From: Saururus chinensis | Lineage: Eukaryota > Streptophyta > Magnoliopsida > Piperales > Saururaceae | NCBI GenBank assembly: GCA_035235625.1 | Contig: CP141144.1 | Coordinates: 36,516,014 to 36,580,013 of the forward strand | Length of the DNA: 64,000 nucleotides | Direction: 5' to 3' | Shown: piece after piece, positions 1-12,799 of the stretch | Position numbering within the stretch: the first letter of the stretch is position 1 | Layout of the letters: the number at the start of each line of letters is the position of its first letter | The notes under the pieces: model-generated | Told to the model about the DNA's origin: nothing | Database searches by the model: none | What the model saw: the letters and a program-made list of their open reading frames with translations, nothing else | Made by a program: the position numbers and the translations under genes

Positions 1-1586
1 AAATCTAATGGGGCAACTAAGGGGGTATGTACCTTCTTAAATAAGAGGATGATGTAAAAGCAAAAGTTACAAGTTTAACTAGAAAGGTTGAGGCTATGGA
101 AATTAATAGGGAAAACATGTCTAAAGCTTCTCAAAAAGCACAAGATATTTGTAGTATATGTGAGAGTGATGGACATCAAATACAGGATTGTCCAACAATC
201 CTTGCTTTTGAAGAAGTGTTGCATACTCAAGCAAATGCTATGAACACCTAAAAAAGGTCATTTTCTTCTCCTTATTATGAAACTTGTACTCCTAATTGGA
301 GAAGTCATCCTAACTTTAGTTGGAGAAATGAGTCTAATGTACAGGTACCCCCTTCTTCCTCAAATTATGTTCCACCACATAAAAAGACTCTTGAAGACAC
401 ATTGCAAACATTCATGCAAAGTCAAGCAACAATCAATAACCAAATAATGCAAGCCATCAATGACTTGAAAACTTCTATCACTCAATTGACCACAGCTTTG
501 AGTACTCAAGAAAAAGGGAAGTTTCATTCTCAACCTCAACCAAATCCTAAAGGTAAATTTGTAATTGAAAATTTAAATTCTTCAAGTTCACAAGAATAGC
601 ATGCTAAGTCCATCACCACTTTGAGAAGTGGAAAAGTCATTAACAAAGACATTCCAATGAAGGTTGCTGAACCTAAGGAGTCTTTGAATTCTAAATATGG
701 TGATGAACTTGATAACTCTGATTGTGTTGCTCTAATTCCTCCTCCTTTTCGTCAAAGGTTACAATCTTCCTCTAAATTGGTGCCAAATGGTGACATTCTT
801 GAAATTTTCAAACAAGTGAAGATTAACATTCCTCTCTTAGATGCCATTAAATAAATTCCAGCTTATGCTAAATTTTTGAAAGATCTTTGTACCATCAAGC
901 GTAAGCTAAATGTACAAAAGAAGGCATTTTTGATAGAACAAGTAAGTGCAATTTTGCAACACAACACCCCACCCAAATATAAAGATCCTGGTTTTCCAAC
1001 CATATCTTGTACAATTGGGAATTATAGAGTTGAAAAAGTTTTACTTGATCTCGGGGCAAATGTTAATCTCTTACCTTATTCTGTTTATGAATAATTGGCA
1101 CTTCGTGAATTGGAGACCACAAGCATTACACTTCAACTTGCAGATTGCTTAGTTAAAACACCAAGAGAAATTGTTGAGGATGTGCTAGTATAAGTATAAA
1201 AGTTTTACTTTCCTATTGATTTTATTGTTTTGGACACACAACTAGTTTTGAATGCTTGTACTCAAATTCCTATCATATTAGGATGCCCATTTCTTGCTAC
1301 TTCTAATGCTATTACTAATTGTAGAAATGGTGTTATGAAGCTTTCTTTTGGAAATATGACTTTGGAACTGAACATTTTTAATATTTACATGCAAGCAGGA
1401 GATGAGGATGAGGATGTGCATGAAGTGAATCTTTTAGAAAGTCTTGTTGATGACATGTCTATTATTTCTTCATTTTGTGACCCACTTGAATCATGTCTTT
1501 CTTATTTTAACACTGATGACGATGTTATGATTAATGATGTAAATTCCTTGTTGGAGTCAACTCCATTATTGGATACTGATAGGTAG
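1..1586 (+). pseudogene. gag (C-terminal) and aspartic protease remnant, Athila-like
   Basis: A CX2CX4HX4C zinc knuckle (nucleocapsid) lies at 150-191. A Gln-rich gag tail follows at 402-599. The stretch 621-1094 contains the protease active-site region, read as DLGANVNLLPYS where the family has an Asp-Ser/Leu-Gly-Ala core. The frame is cut by stops near 249, 597, 852 and 1092; a further open stretch, 1230-1586, holds the rest of the protease region (LGCPFLAT) and an acidic linker. No Gag or protease could be made from this copy. Identification rests on the knuckle, the protease core and the position before RT. Confidence 0.75.
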
Positions 1587-1689
1587 AAGGCCTGCTTTGA
1601 GGAGTTACCTCCTTCTAATAGCGCTCCTCTCCCCTCAAGTATCCAACCACCCAAGCTAGACTTGAAACCCCTCCCTACTGAAATTAAAT

Positions 1690-3170
1690 ATGCTTATCTT
1701 GGAGAGGGAGAGACATTTCCTATGGTTGTGTCTTCAATGTTGGATAGGGAGCAAGAGTACAGGTTGCTCGAAGTCCTTAGAAATCATAAGAGCCATTGGG
1801 TGGATCATTGCTGATATGAAGGGGATTAATTCCCTGATTTGTACACATAGGATCTTCATGGAAGAAAATGAAAAATCTGTGAGACAAATGCAACGGAGGT
1901 TAAAACCCAACATGAAAGAGGTAGTGAGAGCAGAGGTCCTAAAATTATTGGATGTGGGTATCATTTACCCCATTTCTGACAGTCCATGGGTGAGTCCCAC
2001 CCAGGTTGTCCCCAAAAAGTCTAGAGTGACAGTGGTAAAGAATGCCAATGATGAGTTAATTCCCACTAGAGTCACCACCGCTTGGCGAATGTGCATAGAT
2101 TATAGGACATTGAATTCCGTCACTAGGAAAGACCACTTCCCCTTGCCATTCATGGACCAAATCCTAGAGAGGGTAGCCGGTCATCAATTTTATTGTTTTC
2201 TAGATGGTTATTCAGGATACAACCAAATTGAGATTGCACTTGAAGATCAAGAAAAATCAACCTTTACATGTCCATTTGGTACCTTTGCATATTGAAAGAT
2301 GCCCCTTGGATTATGTAATGCTCCTGCCACATTCCAAAGGTGCATGATGAGCATCTTTAGTGACATGGTGGAGCAGTTTTTGGAAGTTTTTATGGATGAC
2401 TTTTCTATTTGTGGTGATTCTTTTGATGATTGTCTTGATAACTTAGAAAAAGTTTTGGTGAGATGTGAAGAGAAAAATCTAGTTTTAAATTGGGAAAAGT
2501 GTCATTTTATGGTTACTACTGGAATAGTACTTGATCACATTGTTTATGTGCAGGGAATTCAAGTGGACAAGGCAAAAATTGAATTAATTGCTAATTTGCC
2601 TAGTCCAGCGTCCCTAAAAGATGTTAGATCCTTTTTAGGGCATGCTGGTTTTTATAAAAGATTTATTAAGAATTTTAGTGTGATATCTAGACCATTGTGT
2701 AATCTTCTATCTAAAGAGCATTCTTTTGATGGTTGGATGCATGTGAAGAAGTTTTCACAAAGCTTAAGAACATGTTAGTGTTCGCACCCATCATACAACC
2801 CCCAGATTGGAACCTTCCTTTTGAAATTATGTGTGATGCAAGTGATTATGCCGTTGGGGCTATTTTAGGGCAAAGGAAAGATAAGAAACCTTGTGTAATT
2901 AATTATGCAAGTAGAACTTTAAATAGTGCCCAAATGAACTACTTCACCACTTAAAAAGAACATCTTGCTATAGTATTTGCACTTGACAAATTTAGATCCA
3001 ATTTGATTGGCTCTCAGATTATCATTTTTACTGACCATGCAGCTTTGAAGTAGCTTTTGAGCAAACAAGATACAAAGCCCAAATTGCTCCGATGAATACT
3101 CCTACTTCAAGAGTTTGATCTCACAATCAAAGACAAGAAGAGAGTAGAGAATGTGGTGGCGGATCATCTT
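1690..3170 (+). pseudogene. Reverse transcriptase-RNase H remnant, Athila-like
   Basis: RT is read in two pieces, 1690-2295 and 2299-2778, separated by one in-frame TGA at 2293-2295 where the family has Arg, explained by a single CGA to TGA change. The polymerase motif FMDDFSIC is at about 2388-2412. The connection region (RSFLGHAGFYKRFI) follows at about 2630. RNase H begins near 2790 (CDASDYAVGAILGQ) and is broken by stops at about 2952 and 3051. A frameshift near 2735 separates RT from RNase H. Family-typical order and spacing make the assignment firm; the gene is non-functional. Confidence 0.85.
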
Positions 3171-4560
3171 TCCAGATTGGAATTTTCTGATTCTTCGAAA
3201 AACATTCCAATCCAAGACACATTCCCTGATGAACAACTTTTTGCCATCTCACATCCTCCATGGTATGTTGACATTGCCAACTACTTGGTGACAAGTAAAG
3301 TTCCCCACTATTGGTCTCCTCAAGATAAAAAGAGATTCTTCACCAAGGTAAAGCATTTCTTTTGGGACGACCCCTATCTCTTTAAGCACTGTTTGAATCA
3401 AATAATAAGGAGATGTGCGCCTGATTCTGAATAAGTAAGTATCATCTCTTTTTGTCATTCTGAAGCATGCGGTGGTCACTTCTCCTCTAAAAAGACCACC
3501 GCTAAAATTTTGCAATGTGGTTTTTACTGGCCAATGCTTTTCATAGATGTTCATGAATTTTGCAAAACTTGTTAAAGGTGTCAAAAGTTAGGAGCCATAT
3601 CTGTCGAAATATGATGCCCCTTAACCCCATATTGGTTATTGAGATTTTTTATTGTTGGGGCATTGATTTCATGGGACCTTTTCCTCCTTCTTTTGGCTAT
3701 GTTTACATTTTAGTTGCCGTCGATTATATTTCCAAGTGGATTGAGGTTGTTTCAAGCAAAACCAATGACCACAAAGTCGTTGTGTTCTTTTTAAAAGAAA
3801 ATATATTTTCAAGGTTTGGAACACCTCGCACCATTATAAGTGACGGGCGGTCACATTGTTACAATAAGCCTTTTGAGGCTTTGATGAGGAAGTATCGGAT
3901 TATCCATAAAGTAGCTACCCCCTATCACCCACAAACAAGTCGACAAGTTGAGATTTCTAATAGGGAAATTAAATACATTTTGCAAAAAATGGTAAATCCA
4001 AATGGTAAAGATTGGTCTTTACGACTAACCGATGCTCTTCGGGCTTACCGTACCGCTTTTAAGACCCATATTGGCTTGTTTCTTTACCATTTGATTTTTG
4101 AAAAAGCTTGTCACTTGCCTGTGGAGTTGGAACATAGGGCATATTGAGCAATCAAAGCTTTGAATTTTAACTTTGATAAGGCTAGCTTAAATAGACAATT
4201 GCAAATCAATGAGTTAGAGAAAATTCAACGTGATGCTTATGAGAGTTTAAAACTTTATAAAGAGAGAATGAAGGCTTTTCATGATAAAAATATTTTACAA
4301 AAAACTTTTGAGTCATTTCAAAAAGTTTTATTGTACAACTCTAGACTTCATCTCTTTCCAGGAAAATTAAGATGACGTTGGATAGGTCCTTTCATTGTAA
4401 AATTGTTTTTCCTTATGGAACTATTGAAATTGAAAACCCAAAAAATGGTGTTGTTTTCAAAGTTAATGGCCAACGTTTAAAACCATTTTTAGACCATTTT
4501 CTCCCTGATGTTGAGTCTACTTCTCTTGAAAATCCAAATTATGAGGGTTGATTTTCTTTT
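3171..4560 (+). pseudogene. Integrase remnant, Athila-like
   Basis: An HHCC-type zinc-binding region lies at about 3457-3590 (HSEACGGH, then C..C partly lost to a stop). The catalytic core is at 3560-4147: first Asp in GIDFMGPFP near 3660, second in IISDG near 3835, Glu in [11 protein letters not shown] near 3950. The C-terminal part continues in other frames to about 4550. Stops at 3432, 3574 and 4145 and frameshifts inactivate it. No chromodomain is visible, which agrees with the non-chromovirus Athila group. Confidence 0.8.
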
Positions 4561-6004
4561 CATGATTTTTCCCAAAGACAATAAAAAAAAATTACATTGA
4601 GGACAATGTTTAGTTTAGGTTTGGGGGTGTAGAAAGATATTTTATTATGTTTTTTAGTTTTACTTAAAAAAATGAAAAATTGAAAAAATTAATTAGATTT
4701 ATTTTATTTTATGTTTTTGCTTATTTACATTGATTCTTATTCTAAACATATGACTTTATTTAATGACATTAGACTACAATGAATATGATTTGACTGATTT
4801 AATGATTTTGAGTTCTGATTACTTCATATTGGTTTCTTGTGCTCCTATTTTGACAAAAAAACAAAGCAAGACATTTGCCTACGTGAGAATTCGAGCCCTT
4901 GATTATGGTTTTACATCTTGGTGGATATCATTGAATCTTTGTAATTATTTTCTTATGAGAGTAAAACTTTGGCATGATCTAGTAGTATTCATGTTATCAT
5001 GATAGAGTTTTGAGCTTCACTATTTTTGGTATGTAGAACAGTCGAGGATTTTTGTCAACACAATTCAAGTTGATTGTATAATGTGCTCAAGAAAAAAAAG
5101 TGAAAAAAAGAAAGAAAAATTGTAATGAATTAAAGTCACTCTATTGAGTAGTCCGGGACTCAGCGTGCCTCACTAAGCATAGGGTGTTCGAGTCAAAAGG
5201 TAGAGTTGACTAATTTGTGACATACATAGCCTTGAAGCCTATTTGGTTCATGTCATTAAGCCTGAGGGGTGTTTTAACACCTAGTGCCCTGAGCCAACTG
5301 GATTGGGAGTCACTAGCCTAACACTTGTTACATGGATCTTATAGAAAGCTTAAAAGGCTAAGCCTTACACATGTCATGTGAGATGAGCATAAAATTCCAG
5401 TAGGACACTATGCAATTATAAGTTGAATGAGTTGTTAGGTGATCTAGGGTGTTTTACTTTTCAAGGAAGGTTTTGCATGATTCTCTATTATGATCTCTTG
5501 AAGATGAATGGATGCCAATGCCTTTTTTTAGTGTGTTAGAATTGAAATTGCTGAGTAAAAATGAGACACATTGAGTTGTTCGATTCGTGAGATTGGGATT
5601 GTGTAATTACTTCGCAATGTCTATTTTTCTAAAACTATTATGTATGTATAAGTATTTGCTACCAATATGAAGTTGTAACAATGAATTATTGTTTAAGAAG
5701 ACAAGTTGTATTATGTATGATTGATTTTACTAAATGAAGTCACCTGTTTAGGAGGAGTTGGTTTGTAAATTTGATGTGGTTTTAATTTTAATTTTCTTCT
5801 ATCATTTGAATTTTGTAGGTATATTCACTACAAACCCTTATGAGACACAACTCGTCCACTAGTGTAAGCTAGGGGTTTAAAGGCTTGTTACATATGCTAA
5901 ATGCAATCTAGTTTTCCTGCGGAAATGGAGTAGTTAGCTTTGTTTTCTATTATTTTAATTTTTGTTTTGCTCGAGGACTAGCAAAAAGTAGGTTTGGGGG
6001 TATT
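4561..6004 (+). other. Retrotransposon 3' non-coding region with two polypurine-like tracts
   Basis: Many Athila-group elements carry an env-like frame here. In this copy only one short open stretch (4763-5002) is present and it has no recognisable domain. Two almost identical G-rich tracts bracket the region: GTTTAGGTTTGGGGG near 4611-4626 and AGTAGGTTTGGGGG near 5988-6000. The second abuts the 3' LTR and is the likely plus-strand primer. Confidence 0.6.
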
Positions 6005-7364
6005 TGACGCACTGAAATAATGTTCAATAAATTATTTTAAAATTTCAAATTGCAATCCTATTTTGTGTTAAGGCATTGCTTATTTGGGCTATTTATGTTT
6101 TGAATAGGTTAGTTGCACCTTAATTGAGTTTATATGTCAAAATAGGCATCAACAGGATCGAACTAGAAGAGAAAGTGAAGCCCAACTACCAAAAGCTATT
6201 TAAAAGTCAAGAATGGGTTCTTAATGGTCTAAACATTCATGGAATGGTCGAACACAACCTTGTGGACCCGATGGATTTGAGATTTACATCAAGAGAACTA
6301 AATTAGGAAAGAAGCTGATTCAGACAGATTGACACAACTATAGTATTTTCACCATATCTTTACGTGTAGAAGATTTTCGTGGATACATTTGATATTTCAT
6401 GAAGAAATTCCAAATTCCGAAGATTTATGGGTCGCATTTGGCAAGAAAACGGACAGTTAGTAAACTAACCTTAGGCTAGCACATGGAGATTATTTTCATT
6501 GGTTGTAATTGATACACATAAGGAAAGATAATGAGGCCGATTGGATAATTAAAGGAAGATTCAAAGATACTTATTTGCTAAATAAATTATTTATTTATTT
6601 GATTGATTTAGAATCTAATCATTGCCAAAGATGCAACCAATCAAGCAATCAATCAGAATGCAATCAAAAGATATGATTTTACTTTCCTCTTTGAAGCAAC
6701 CCCTTTCATTCCTATAAATAGAGGGATAGACGTGATAGAGACATCATTCCCCCCTCTTTGGAGCTCTCCTCCCCTATTTTCTTCTCTCATTTTGTAATTT
6801 TGTTTTTAGTTTTATTGTAATGGCTTTTTAAGCTCTCAAGCTAAGGCTAGGAATGAAGCTTGTACTTGATGTTTAATGGATACTTTGATTCAAGTAAGTT
6901 CTTTATTATTTTAAATTGATGTTTCATATTTAAAGAGTTTATAATCTATATAATTATTTGATTCAGCATTGACGAAAGGCACACTGAATGCTAATAATTC
7001 CCTGTGATTATATACTTAATGCTTTCACGTAGTAAACAATCAATTACTATTGTTCTATTTCAAAGTTCTTTAAAAGATAAATTTCCCGATTGAGACAAAT
7101 TTTTATTTGATCTTAATTAAGTTATCATTTGAATGAAGTATACATTAGAGATTTATTGCAAGTGGATTTTCGATGCCTTATCACTTTCTCTTTGATTGTC
7201 TCTTATTATCTATTTCACCTTCCTTCTCTGTTCTATTCTCTTCGTAATAGTTTTCTGTGTCACACAAGGCTTTCCCTGTGGATCGACCTTATTTACTATA
7301 GTTGACAAACAAAAAAGAAATCTGAACTAGACTACTATATAGTCTTAATTTGGACGTAACAACA
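6005..7364 (+). repeat. 3' LTR of the Athila-type element
   Basis: It starts TGACGCACTG just after the polypurine tract and ends ...TAACAACA at 7364. A TATA-like box (CCTATAAATAG) lies at 6711-6721, followed by a pyrimidine-rich leader, as expected for the U3/R part. The 5' partner is outside the window, so the limits rest on the TG...CA ends and the tract only. Confidence 0.7.
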
Positions 7365-8974
7365 ATACCCCGTTGAATTTTTAGAATGAAAGAAAATAAT
7401 TTTTGGAAACATATCGAAATATAATACTAATTTCCAAGGATCACCGTATACCAAAATAGTAATTATAACACACTTTGTATTATACAAAGATTTCCAAAAT
7501 TTTGTACAATATGCCGTTATAAATCATTCATTACAAATATTACAAAGATTAAAAAAAGTAAGCAAACACTATAAATTTATGAAAGCTCTTTACCGGCTTC
7601 TTCATGTTTAGATGTTACACCTGCAGAATCTGAAGATGGGTGAGTAAATTCATACTCAGTAGGTTGAGTTAAGTTCTAAAAATATGCTTCATGGATGTAT
7701 TAATCATGCCATCCTTTATTTGAAATCATTCAAAAAATAATAAATTTAAAAAATATAATCATAGAATGTCGTGATACGAGAGGACTTACACCCGCACTCA
7801 TGGGGTAACGGGAGACAAATGGAAGGGCACTTTCCCATGATATCCTAGTTCTTGTGTGCGCCAGGGCCAAGTGTGGCGGCATCCAAAATTATCATCATTA
7901 ATATTCCTAGTTTCAAGAAACAATGAATTATTGAGAGGGAACGGATACCCAAAACTCAAAAAATCTTTTTAAAAGAAAAGATGTTTTTAAAGACAGTTTT
8001 TTTCATAATATAATAAGAAAGCCTTTAACAAAACTTCTACAAGTCAAAATCCTGGGATACATCTAGAAATTAAAACCACCTTCCTCTAACAAGCATAAAG
8101 TATAATAAAGAGAGTCGCTTGTTGAGTTCTCAGCCTTTGAGAGGTCAACTTAAAAGAATATCCTTTCCGATGAGCAGAACACCCTCTATTTAGTGGGGTA
8201 CGGCTTTTGAACGGACTCAAACGGGTTTAAAGTAGTCCAGAAATAGTAAAAGTAAGAAGAGGTGAGGGTTAGGAGAGAGGTAAGTTTTTCCCAACTTTAG
8301 AGAGGTCACTTCAAGAAACTGACCCTTCCATTATGTAGAGCACCCTCAATTTAGTAGGAAATAGGTCTTGAACAAGCTAAAACAAACTTAAAACTGTTCA
8401 TAAGTAGTAAAAACTAGAAGAGGGTCAAAAATGGGGGGTGAAATCAAGTTTTCACACCTCCCCCCTATATATATTGCATGGCACCTCCAAGAAAGCGGTG
8501 CCGCGCCGCCAAAAATGGCAGTGTGCTGCCGTCAGCTCGTTCGTTGTGTGACAAATGTGTGTGACATCACACATGGCAGGACACGGTAGCACACGGCGCA
8601 CATATCATGCATTGTTTTTTTAACCTCAACTTCAAATGATTATAACTTCCTATCCCGCATTCGAATTTGCACATTGTTGGTGTCATTGGGCATGTATTGA
8701 TGAGCACTATGAAATGGGATCACTTATGAGCATATTTAATCATACTTTAAAAGTAGATCCCTCCTGTAGAACAAGCTTCCCGAGGTCGTAACTTTCTCTC
8801 CCGACCTCCATTTTACACATTTTTCAACTTGTTATGCTTGTATTAGCGATCTCTAACCAACACTTAAGAAATTATTAAATAATAAGGTCATTTAAATTTA
8901 GAATTTTTTTACTAATATTCATATTAGCTTTATTTGAGAAATAAATATCACATCAGAATATTAGGGTTATTATA
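7365..8974 (-). repeat. Tekay-like LTR, minus orientation, possibly solo
   Basis: Read on the minus strand it aligns with the LTRs of the element at 44857-53392. Shared landmarks are the terminal TAATAACCCTAAT (8961-8974), the TATA-like box in the C-rich stretch near 8460, the ACTGAGTATGAATTTACTCACC block near 7640-7665, and the stretch ATACAAAG...CTTTGTATTATAC near 7475-7490. No internal coding region is attached on either side, so it is probably a solo or truncated LTR. Its outer end merges into the end of the Athila LTR, and its inner end interrupts the integrase of element 1. Confidence 0.65.
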
Positions 8975-9768
8975 GATAACCACATCCCACGTTTGGAGCA
9001 TATAATCAACCTCATCAACAAAAGTGCGGTGAGGCACATAGGATAACATGGTAGGAGGGCGGCACCCATACACTACCTAAAAGAGAGTGAATCCAGCCCT
9101 AGTATGATAGGCCATGTTGTACTACTATTCCGCCCAAGGAAGGAGCTGGAGCCATCGGCAGGGTTGATCCCCGATAAACACTACAAGTACTGTTCCAAGC
9201 AGCAGTTAACCACCTTTGTCTACCCATCTATCTTTGGGTTATAGGCAGTACTCATATGATGAAGCTCAGTGCCCTGAAGTGCAAAGAACTCATGCCAAAA
9301 TTGAGAGAGGAAGATCCGATCTTGATCGAAAACAATGGTGTCAGGCATGCCATGCAGCTTAGCTATCTCAAGAGAATATTTCTCAGCCACTATTTTGGCG
9401 GTGAATGGATGGCCCAAGGCATAAGAATACACATATTTGGACAAGCGATCCACAACCACCAAAATCATGGATTTTCCCTGAACTATGGGTAAGGCCTCCA
9501 TGAAATCCATAGACACATCTTCCCAAACTTTGTCGGGAATGGGAAGGGGCTGAAGTAACCTAGTAGGTGATGTAATGGAAGCCTTCAACCGTTGACGTAC
9601 GTCGCATGTAGCAACATGGTCCTGAACTACCCTCCGAAGGCCCTACCATAAGAGGCTCTGACTGACTCGCTTATATGTTTGGAAGGAACCCTCATGGCCA
9701 GCCTATGTTGTGTCATGGAAATGAGAGAGAATGCACCAATGGAGGTCATATGCATCCGGCACCCATAG
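8975..9768 (-). pseudogene. Integrase remnant of Reina-like Gypsy element 1
   Basis: On the minus strand the HHCC region is degraded (9768-9600). The catalytic core at 9588-9220 has the first Asp in MDFMEALP, the RLSKYV stretch and the second Asp in VFDQDRIFLSQFW. The C-terminal part continues towards 8975 (YVPHRTFVDEVDY), where the LTR at 7365-8974 cuts it. Neighbouring elements 2 and 3 carry the same protein family. Inactive: frameshifted and truncated. Confidence 0.75.
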
Positions 9769-11168
9769 TCATCCCTTCCAAAAGAAATGTTCATCTTGCC
9801 TCACAAAGAAAGGAAGGGCAACAGGGTATCCTTGTTGACAAGTAACCAGCTGACGTGTGGGTGAGTCCTCCAAGTAAGATTGGCATAGCTCCAGTAGGAA
9901 AGGGAAATAGGGTATAGACAATGCAAGACAAGATCCCTTAGAAAGTTGGAGAGAGAGAGCATCCTCCGCCGTCTTTTCCACCCCCTTCTTGTATACCACC
10001 TCATAATCATAGTCCAAAAGCTTGATGACCCATCAATACTGTGCCGGAGTTGATACCTGCTACTCAAGAGAATACATTCTAGGGCTAATGACCTATGCAG
10101 ATGAGGAAGCGGTGGCCAAGAAAGTAAAGGCATATTTTGGTGACTGCATGTACTATGGCAAGCATCTCTTTGTCATTGGCTGATAGTGATAAAGAGCACC
10201 CAACAAGAGTTTTGCTAAAAAAGGCAATCGGCCGCTCATACTGAAATAGAACGGCACCAAGACTCACATCCGAAGCATCCATCTCCACTGCAAAGGAATG
10301 GCTGAAATTGGGAAGAATCAAGATTGGGGCTGTAGCCATGGTCCGCTTCGGCCTCTGAATGGCCTCTTGGGCTGCCTCTATCCAAGTAAGGCCCCCTTCT
10401 TGAGGGGGGTAGTGAGGTGACTAGCAATCATTGCATACTAACTCAAAAATGCTGATAATACCCTGTAAGACCCAAAAATCCATGGAGTGCCCTAACGCAG
10501 GTGGGGGTCGGCCATGAGAGCATAGTGGCCACCTTTGAAGGGTCAATGGAAACCCTTCATGAGAGATGATGTGGCCAAGGTACAACTGTTCACGGCAAAA
10601 AGAGCACTTCCAGCAATTAAGGAATAATGAATTAGCTTGCATAATGGATAGGATAGACACGAGATGCTCCATGTGATCTACCCATGATGTGCTATAGATC
10701 AATATATCATTGAAGAAGACGAAGATGAATCGGTGGAGGAAAGGACTAAATAAGTCATTCACTTTGGAAGGTGGCTGATACATTGGTCAACCCAAACGGC
10801 ATGACCAAGAACTCAAAATAGCTGTCGTGGGTGCAGAAGGCTGTCTTGTGGACATATGGTGGCTGCACATGGATTTGATGATACCCCGAGCGAAGATCAA
10901 GCTTACTGAAGATGGTCTCTCTGGTCAGCTTATCGAGGAGCTCCTCAATCATCAGAATAGGATACTAATCCTTGATTATGATGGCATTAAGTATCCATTA
11001 GTCAACACAAAACCTCCAAGTTCCATCCTTCTTTTGGACAAATAACATCGGGGAAGAGAAGGAACTAGTGCTTGCTTGGGTGATACCTAACTGGAGCATG
11101 TCGACCACCAAGCACTCTATCTCCACCTTCTGGATGTGAGGGTATCAGGATGGTTGGACATTTCCAGG
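9769..11168 (-). pseudogene. Reverse transcriptase-RNase H remnant of element 1
   Basis: Read on the minus strand from 11168: an RT N-terminal part (YPHIQK, KKDGTWRF) in a broken frame, then 10952-10755 ([20 protein letters not shown]), the polymerase core at 10783-10421 with FFNDILIYS (the usual Asp-Asp pair reads Asn-Asp), and RNase H at 10339-10085 (EMDASDVSLGAVL). The RNase H end and linker lie at 10017-9769 (VYKKGVEKTAEDA). The 11168 edge is where element 2 was inserted; the rest of the same gene resumes at 15852. Confidence 0.8.
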
Positions 11169-11484
11169 TGCTGTGCACATTCATCCTGACTCTTCATCTA
11201 CTTTTATTTTAGTACATTAGGCTATTTCTGTTTGTATTTGATTGGTATTTACGTATGTATTGGATTATTAAACTGTGTTAGGAATGCTAGTGGACCACAA
11301 GATAGTCGAGCCCACTAGTGGCACATTTCCCAATGTAGGAGGATGCGACTTCCCATAAGAGGGTTGTCCCCTCCCTTGGTTTGTAGGCAATTGAATAGAC
11401 ACTTCTTCTTCCCTTTCTTCCTGTTTCCTTCCCCTTTCTTGCATGAAACTTCAAGGCACCAATTGTGCTGCATCTCGCACATCA
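11169..11484 (+). repeat. 5' LTR of element 2
   Basis: It matches 15512-15846 along its length: GTGCACATTCATCC start, ACATTAGGCTATTTC, TTATTAAACTGTGTTAGGAA, and the CATAAGAGGGT block. It ends ...CGCACATCA and is followed at once by the primer site. Confidence 0.85.
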
Positions 11485-11485
11485 T

Positions 11486-11498
11486 TGGTATTAGAGCT
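11486..11498 (+). promoter_or_regulatory. Primer binding site, initiator tRNA-Met type
   Basis: TGGTATTAGAGCT immediately after the 5' LTR is one or two bases off the common plant Gypsy site TGGTATCAGAGC, which pairs with the 3' end of initiator tRNA-Met. Element 3 carries CGGTATTAGAGCC at the same place. Confidence 0.75.
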
Positions 11499-11534
11499 TT
11501 TACGATCCCGGCCAAGGCAGGAGGCAAGCATGCT

Positions 11535-12790
11535 GCCATGGCCTCAGAAGTTCTATCTGAGAAAGAGGCTCTCGCCTCAGTGAACAACCTGAAGATAGTT
11601 CCGGAGACCACCGGCGAGCTGACTTTGGCGCAACTCATGGAGACAATTCAGTCCTTGAGCATGGGCGTGGCCAAGGTTGATGCTATGAGCCTGGCTGTGG
11701 CCCAGCTTTAGGCAAAGCACCTAGCGCCTCTGCTGCCCAAGCCGCCGACTGCAGTCATGGAAAAGGGGGGTCCGTCCCAAGTCCCCGAATTGCATTCCTC
11801 TAACTTCCCAGCACCACCGGACAATGATCTACATTTTCCCCAAGGTCCTGCGCGCTTTGACACAGTCAACCAAGCCATGAATGGGAGACGTCAGGCCTCG
11901 GATATGCGAGGCACACCAAGTGTTCGGAAAAATGCCCCAATGATGCCACCACCTCGAAACTTGTTTCCGGATATGGAGGATGAACGAGAGAAGTACCTAG
12001 GACCGCACGGCTGACCACGTGGAGGGGCTAAACCTACAATGGGGACGATGACCCAGTGGAGTGGCTGTACAAGGCGAAAAAGTTCTTCGCCTACCAAGGG
12101 ATGCATTCAGATGCTGAGCAACTATGCATAGCGGCCTTCAACCTTGACAGGGACGCTTTTGTGTGGTTCCAGAGTTTTGAAAAGGAGTGCGCTACCCCAC
12201 TTGGGCCACCTTCTCTAACAAGTTGTGCATCCAATTTGGGCTAAACTAGTCCCAGGACTTCAATGAGATGCTCTCCACACTGCACCAAACCACCATCATC
12301 CAGGCCTATTACACGGAGTTCATGAATGTGGCCAACCACCTTCCCGACTGTCCAATGGCCGCCTTGGTGGGCACGTTCAAGAGAGGTCTCAAACCTGCGA
12401 AATCCGAAGAGATGCGCCACTTCTGTGCTCCAGCATGCAGGACATCGTGCATCATGCACGAATTGAGGAAGAGAAGCTGGCTAGCCAGCAGTGAGGGGGG
12501 CATTTGGGACCTTCCCATGTTCCAGTGTCAGTGCTGGCCCCGTTGCCAGCCCGAACAACAGCCTAGCACCAAGCCGACCTGACCAACCAACACCGACGCT
12601 AGGCTAGATTGTCCGGCTCCGATTTTGTCACAGATGGAGGAGTGAAGGTCTAAGGGGATACATTTCCACTGTGATGAGAAGTTTGTTCTAGGACACCATT
12701 GTACCATCAAGACAACCTCCTCATGAAGGAGGTGGAGGAGGAGGACGCAGAGGATAGGGCAAACTCGTCCCACTATGACGACTTGCAGCC
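11535..12790 (+). pseudogene. gag remnant of element 2
   Basis: ATG at 11538 opens MASEVLSEKEALAS. The frame is stopped at 11709 and 12012 and then shifts between frames. Recognisable parts are the retrotransposon gag core near 12045-12500 (EWLYKAKKFFAYQG, later a HARIEEEKLA stretch) and a single degraded zinc-knuckle-like Cys-His motif near 12660-12715 (CDEKF...GHHC). Element 3 has the same N-terminal half, so the homology is internally supported. Non-functional. Confidence 0.7.
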
Positions 12791-12799
12791 CTAGATTTC

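Larger units (their letters stand above)
1..7364 (+). mobile_element. Athila-type Ty3/Gypsy retrotransposon, 5' end outside window
   Basis: The order gag zinc knuckle, protease, reverse transcriptase, RNase H, integrase, polypurine tract and 3' LTR is seen on the plus strand. The RT signature (MPLGLCNAPATFQRCM, then FMDDFSIC) and the integrase are of the Athila type of non-chromodomain Gypsy elements; this placement is by family resemblance. The 5' LTR and most of gag lie left of base 1. Every coding domain carries stops or frameshifts, so this copy is dead. It ends at 7364 directly against a minus-strand LTR of another family. Confidence 0.85.
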
